Shown piece by piece: positions 5,261-8,009 of a stretch of DNA of 8,009 bases; the first letter of the stretch is position 1, and each line of letters opens with the position of its first letter. The translations under genes and the position numbers were made by a program. The notes below the pieces were generated by a model that saw only the letters and a list, made by a program, of their open reading frames with translations, ran no database searches and had not been told where the DNA came from. The DNA is from an uncultured Saprospiraceae bacterium. Its GTDB lineage: Bacteria > Bacteroidota > Bacteroidia > Chitinophagales > Saprospiraceae. The stretch is from assembly GCA_937967535.1 (NCBI GenBank), contig CALCMV010000117.1:1-8009 (forward strand). The letters are read 5' to 3'.

Positions 5261-6691
5261 TTTATAAATTCCTCGTTGTTGTTCGCCTTGTAATTCAAGA
5301 AAATACATCCCCTTAGCCAAGTCTGATACGCTGTACGAAACTTGCTGCTGTCCGGCGGCGAATGATGTATTGGCGAGTTGGCGGACGACTCTGCCCGTTT
5401 GGTCAAGTAAGGCAAATTGTATAGTTTGTGATTCGCGGAGAGAGAAAGCGATATTGATTTGTTGGTCAAATGGCAAGGGAGATATTTGCACCTCGTCAAA
5501 TGGTAAATCAGCCTCATGTACACTGACTATATTCTCTTCACAATTGCCGGGTGTACCTAATGCGGCAAATTCTCCTGTAATCGTATTATCTATTTTCTCA
5601 AAAACATACAAACCAGTTTGCATATCGGAAACTAAAATTTTGCCGGAAGGCAAATAAGGAAATACGCCCCAGGCACCTTCAAACGAACTGATATTGGGCA
5701 AAACGGAAGTTTCGTAAAAGGCAACACGCTGCGGGTTGTGCGGTTCGGAAATATCATAGACCTGCAAACCATCATAATAATAGGAAGCATAGAGATAGTC
5801 GCCACGCACGATAAGGTTGTGCGGGATGGAGTTGGCATCAGGGCTTTCGGCATTGAATGTACCGACTACCTCGACATCCTCAAAATTGCTGACATCTACG
5901 GTTTTGAGGTCTAAACCATGTGTTTCGTCGGCTAAGTAATAGGTATTGCCATCATCAGTGAGCCAACCGGAGTGATTGAAACCTTGCTGCGGGTAGGAGG
6001 TCAGGCTACCAAGCAAAACAGGGGATTGGGGATTCGTCATGTCAGCTATTCTGAAACTGCCACCGGCATTGATATACGCGATGTTTTCGCGCACATAAAT
6101 GTCGTGTATCCCACCGATACTTATACCCTCAATCGCTTGTATATCAGCAAGAAAAGTGGGTTCTTCGGGGTTTTCAAGCGAAAGGACGCGGATGGGAATG
6201 AAGTTGTTTTGGGGGCTGACTGAAAAGGCAGTGTAGAGCCGCGCCGCAGAGGTATCAATAAAGATATTGTGGCTGCGGTAGAAAAATTCCCGCGAATCAT
6301 AAACGACCTCCACGCTATTCGGCAAATTGCTATAATCAATTATCTGAAGTGTACTGTTAAATCCCTCGTCTGCCACTGCATACAGGTAGCATTGATAGTC
6401 GTGATAGTCGCGGTGAATGATAGACGGACCCTGCACCGCACCTGCTACAAATGCCACTTCACGTGCATCTTCCGGTCCGGTCACATCAATGAAATGTGTA
6501 CCTGCCGTAGAACCAATGATGGCAAATTCGCGGTCATTGGCTACCACACCCCATATTTCATTATAGGTATTATTAAAAGCGGCACTGCCCACCAATGAGG
6601 GGTCTTCCCAATGATCTAGTAAGGTCGCTTCTTGTGCCTGACCAATGGATAGGGCAGGGAAGAGGAGGAAAAGGTATAGGATATTTTTCAT
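5237..6691 (-). CDS. Choice-of-anchor B family protein with T9SS sorting domain (484 aa)
   Basis: Exported protein of the choice-of-anchor B family, named because the same LVIVD-type beta-propeller is fused to different surface anchors in different phyla. Residues 1-20 are a good signal peptide (KN, hydrophobic core, cut after QAQ). The propeller covers about 25-370: YNEIWGVV, IIGSTAGTHFIDVTGP, QIIDYSN, SHNIFID, RVLSLENPEEPTFLADI, GIHDIYV, FRIADMTNPQSPVLLGSL, LYASYYYDGLQVYDIS and LPSGKILVSDMQTGLYVFE, each a blade in which something 'is' or 'happens'. The T9SS domain runs from about 401 to 484. It has the expected LLDQTGRVVRQL and KGMYFLELQG, but its first motif reads ISPLPFDQ instead of the usual YPNP. 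The family's function is unknown; surface display or release is inferred from the domains. It lies 93 bp downstream of fabI, with its own probable promoter in the gap, and converges on rng. Confidence 0.9.
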   Translation of the reverse strand: MKNILYLFLLFPALSIGQAQEATLLDHWEDPSLVGSAAFNNTYNEIWGVVANDREFAIIGSTAGTHFIDVTGPEDAREVAFVAGAVQGPSIIHRDYHDYQCYLYAVADEGFNSTLQIIDYSNLPNSVEVVYDSREFFYRSHNIFIDTSAARLYTAFSVSPQNNFIPIRVLSLENPEEPTFLADIQAIEGISIGGIHDIYVRENIAYINAGGSFRIADMTNPQSPVLLGSLTSYPQQGFNHSGWLTDDGNTYYLADETHGLDLKTVDVSNFEDVEVVGTFNAESPDANSIPHNLIVRGDYLYASYYYDGLQVYDISEPHNPQRVAFYETSVLPNISSFEGAWGVFPYLPSGKILVSDMQTGLYVFEKIDNTITGEFAALGTPGNCEENIVSVHEADLPFDEVQISPLPFDQQINIAFSLRESQTIQFALLDQTGRVVRQLANTSFAAGQQQVSYSVSDLAKGMYFLELQGEQQRGIYKVINATIE

Positions 6692-6733
6692 TGCTTCACA
6701 ATTTTAATATGTTTCAATATGAGTGTGTAAAAT

Positions 6734-6764
6734 CAAAGACACGAAGTATCTCCCAAAATACAAA
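6734..6764 (-). promoter_or_regulatory. Probable Bacteroidota-type promoter of the anchor-B gene
   Basis: Read on the minus strand, TTTG (plus 6761-6764) and TGTCTTTG (plus 6734-6741) are separated by 19 bases. This fits the TTTG / TAnnTTTG layout with one mismatch in the -7 box. The start site would be near 6727, giving a leader of about 35 nt before the ATG at 6691. There is no Shine-Dalgarno sequence. Confidence 0.45.
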
Positions 6765-6784
6765 TTTTTCTGATATTATCGGAT

Positions 6785-7582
6785 TCAGCCTTCCAATACT
6801 TTCGCACTCATTCCCATTGTAGAAAAGCCGCCGTCGTGATAAAGGTTCTGCATAGTCACATAGCGCGTCAGGTCAGAAAACATGGTCACACAGTAGTCGG
6901 CACAGGCTTCGGCAGGTGCATTGCCGAGTGGCGACATTCTATCTGCATAGCCGAAAAATTCATCAAAACCCTTTACACCACTACCCGCAGTCGTCATGGT
7001 AGGCGATTGAGAAATAGTATTGACGCGCACCTTCTTTTGTTCGCCAAAATGATAACCAAAACTCCGTGCAAAGGACTCCAAGAGGGCTTTCGATTCTGCC
7101 ATTTCGTTATAATCCGGGAAGGTGCGCTGTGCAGCGATATAGGTCAATGCAAGTACAGACCCCCACTCATTGACCGCATCCATTTTGAGGGCGGTTTGCA
7201 TGAGTTTGTGAAAAGAAATAGCAGAGATGTCAAAAGTCTTCTGCATCCACTCGTATTTAATATCGGTGTATTCGCGTTTTTTACGCACATTCACAGACAT
7301 ACCAATCGAGTGCAATATAAAATCCACCTTGCCACCGAGTATTTCCATAGATTTGCTGAGGAGATTTTCGAGGTCTTCGAGGCTTGTAGCATCGGCAGGA
7401 ATGATTTCGGCATTGAGTTGTTCGCCGAGTGTTTTGATGGTGCCAAAACGTAGTGCTACGGGAGCATTGGTGAGGGTGATTTTTGCGCCATGTGCTACGC
7501 ATTTTTCCGCTACCTTCCAAGCGATAGATTTGTCGTCCAATGCACCGAAAATGATGCCTTTTTTTCCTTCCAGTAAGTTCAT
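6785..7582 (-). CDS. fabI: Enoyl-[acyl-carrier-protein] reductase FabI (265 aa)
   Basis: Reduces the double bond of trans-2-enoyl-ACP with NAD(P)H, the last step of each round of type II fatty-acid elongation in the cytoplasm. It is a Rossmann-fold short-chain dehydrogenase. The FabI-type nucleotide motif is at the front (G13-A14, then S19-I20-A21-W22), D64-A65-T66 follows the third strand and HSIG is at 91-94. The catalytic set is Y148, Y158 and K165 (Tyr-x6-Lys), inside the conserved ALTYIAAQRTFPDYN block. ISQSPTMTTAG at about 193-203 forms the substrate-binding loop, and the C-terminal QNLYHDGGFSTMGM is typical. Length and sequence fit Bacteroidota FabI, with no missing residue. The ATG at 7582 gives the usual NLLEGKKGIIFG start. 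A strong -7 box lies about 65 bp upstream, and the anchor-B gene follows 93 bp downstream on the same strand. Confidence 0.97.
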   Translation of the reverse strand: MNLLEGKKGIIFGALDDKSIAWKVAEKCVAHGAKITLTNAPVALRFGTIKTLGEQLNAEIIPADATSLEDLENLLSKSMEILGGKVDFILHSIGMSVNVRKKREYTDIKYEWMQKTFDISAISFHKLMQTALKMDAVNEWGSVLALTYIAAQRTFPDYNEMAESKALLESFARSFGYHFGEQKKVRVNTISQSPTMTTAGSGVKGFDEFFGYADRMSPLGNAPAEACADYCVTMFSDLTRYVTMQNLYHDGGFSTMGMSAKVLEG

Positions 7583-7646
7583 GATTTAGCCCTAAGTTGA
7601 TAATCCGGATGAGGAGAGCAGATTATTTTTGTGTGAAAAATATCGG

Positions 7647-7674
7647 CAAAGGTAAAGATAACAGAACGCTCAAC
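7647..7674 (-). promoter_or_regulatory. Probable Bacteroidota-type promoter of fabI
   Basis: On the minus strand TACCTTTG (plus 7647-7654) matches the -7 consensus TAnnTTTG exactly. A GTTG (plus 7671-7674) lies 16 bases upstream as a possible -33 element, slightly short of the usual spacing. The start site would be near 7640, leaving a leader of roughly 58 nt before the fabI ATG. Confidence 0.55.
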
Positions 7675-7786
7675 ACAATTTTATCATTCATATTTTTGCG
7701 AATAAAAATACGATTTCTCTCTTATCAAAATTATAATTAAACACATAATTAATCTCATTTTGAACTTATTAAAGTGGGCAAAAGTT

Positions 7787-7794
7787 TACATTTG
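7787..7794 (+). promoter_or_regulatory. Possible plus-strand -7 box (TACATTTG)
   Basis: TACATTTG matches TAnnTTTG exactly. The best -33 candidate, TTTTG at 7758-7762, is 24 bases upstream, longer than normal. Just downstream is GGAG (7797-7800) and a very short frame, ATG CCG TAA, overlapping the ATG at 7812. Its target would be the tiny ORF at 7812-7877, so its meaning is uncertain. Confidence 0.3.
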
Positions 7795-7811
7795 CAGGAG
7801 TAAATGCCGTA

Positions 7812-7877
7812 ATGACTGCTTTACAGGCTGACCGCGAATACCGTACAGGCGAATTTATTCGCCACGTAAATAACTGA
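7812..7877 (+). CDS. Tiny ORF of unknown status (21 aa)
   Basis: ATG to TGA encodes MTALQADREYRTGEFIRHVNN. The frame is open upstream for 12 more codons without another ATG. The sequence looks protein-like and hydrophilic rather than random, and could be the C-terminal scrap of a lost gene. A TACATTTG box and a GGAG lie just upstream. A perfect inverted repeat, GGCGAAT-TT-ATTCGCC (7848-7863), falls inside it. I do not recognise a family. It ends two bases from the stop of the opposing ORF. Confidence 0.2.
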   Translation: MTALQADREYRTGEFIRHVNN

Positions 7878-7879
7878 TG

Positions 7880-8009
7880 TTACGCACCGCTAGGAATTTC
7901 CTTTAGGTGCTCAAGTTCTTTGAAAGCGGCTTTAAGAGCTACAAGATATATTTTAGATTTCATGGCAAAATGATTCATTTGTTGAGTGAATTTGAGTTTT
8001 TCTAACTTG
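7880..8009 (-). CDS. 3' end of an unidentified ORF, cut by the window edge
   Basis: The stop codon TAA is at 7880-7882 (plus-strand TTA). The frame stays open to the window edge, giving at least 42 residues, ending in ALKAAFKELEHLKEIPSGA. The visible part is lysine-rich and probably helical, without a domain I can name. Internal ATG codons exist (at plus 7952-7954 region and upstream of it), so it could be either the tail of a longer protein or a very short ORF. A transposase tail is one possibility, but nothing in the sequence proves it. Confidence 0.35.
   Translation of the reverse strand, partial: KLEKLKFTQQMNHFAMKSKIYLVALKAAFKELEHLKEIPSGA

Larger units (their letters stand above)
7583..8009. 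other. Region upstream of fabI to the window edge
   Basis: No full gene is visible in these 427 bp. They hold the fabI promoter, an AT-rich divergent spacer (about 7675-7780), a plus-strand -7-like box, a 21-codon ORF containing a perfect hairpin, and the end of a minus-strand ORF that leaves the window. Confidence 0.7.

Noticed and set aside
6836..7589. Long plus-strand ORFs opposite fabI (205 and 120 codons)
   Set aside because: fabI is unambiguous on the minus strand with all catalytic residues; the opposite frames are by-products of its codon use.

Overview
The window reads as a chromosomal segment of an AT-rich member of the Bacteroidota. Three proteins end in type IX secretion (T9SS) C-terminal sorting domains, and the enoyl-ACP reductase and RNase G-type ribonuclease have Bacteroidota-style sequences. 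The start codons I examined lack convincing Shine-Dalgarno sites, and several promoter boxes fit the TAnnTTTG -7 consensus of the phylum. The 'YGCLEADC' tail of the first protein recalls Saprospiria-like or Chitinophagia-like bacteria, but that finer placement is inference.

Layout, left to right. Positions 33-2154 carry two minus-strand T9SS genes: a 520-aa secreted repeat protein and, upstream of it, a 167-aa ORF that looks like the surviving C-terminal tail of a larger exported protein. An intrinsic terminator lies between them and almost touches the start codon of the second. Positions 2155-2533 form a divergent intergenic region with a good -7 box and a long AT-rich leader. That leader precedes a 30-codon gene at 2534-2626, absent from ordinary ORF lists, for a very basic AURKAIP1/COX24-type (bS22/mS38-like) ribosomal protein. 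The leader contains one segment able to pair with either of two identical downstream segments.

Positions 2627-3573 contain no convincing gene. They hold two related MITE-like elements (2788-2930 and 3340-3512) in the same orientation, flanking about 410 bp rich in small hairpins. The second element carries an extra 18-bp perfect palindrome and ends about 60 bp before the RNase E/G-family gene (likely start GTG 3574, to 5124), which has both catalytic aspartates and the CPxC zinc-link motif.

That gene converges on a minus-strand choice-of-anchor B family T9SS protein (5237-6691). Between their 3' ends lie TGAATGAGTGAAT-type repeats, a 14-bp perfect inverted repeat and a 30-bp tandem duplication. 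Upstream of the anchor-B gene, also on the minus strand, is fabI (6785-7582) with a good Bacteroidota-type promoter. The last 430 bases hold a promoter-like box, a tiny ORF and the 3' end of an unidentified minus-strand ORF running off the window.

Functionally this mixes housekeeping genes (translation, RNA decay, fatty-acid elongation) with exported T9SS cargo; I see no single pathway. The most interesting parts are the leader of the small ribosomal protein and the MITE pair between it and rng. I found no defence system, CRISPR array, tRNA or rRNA.
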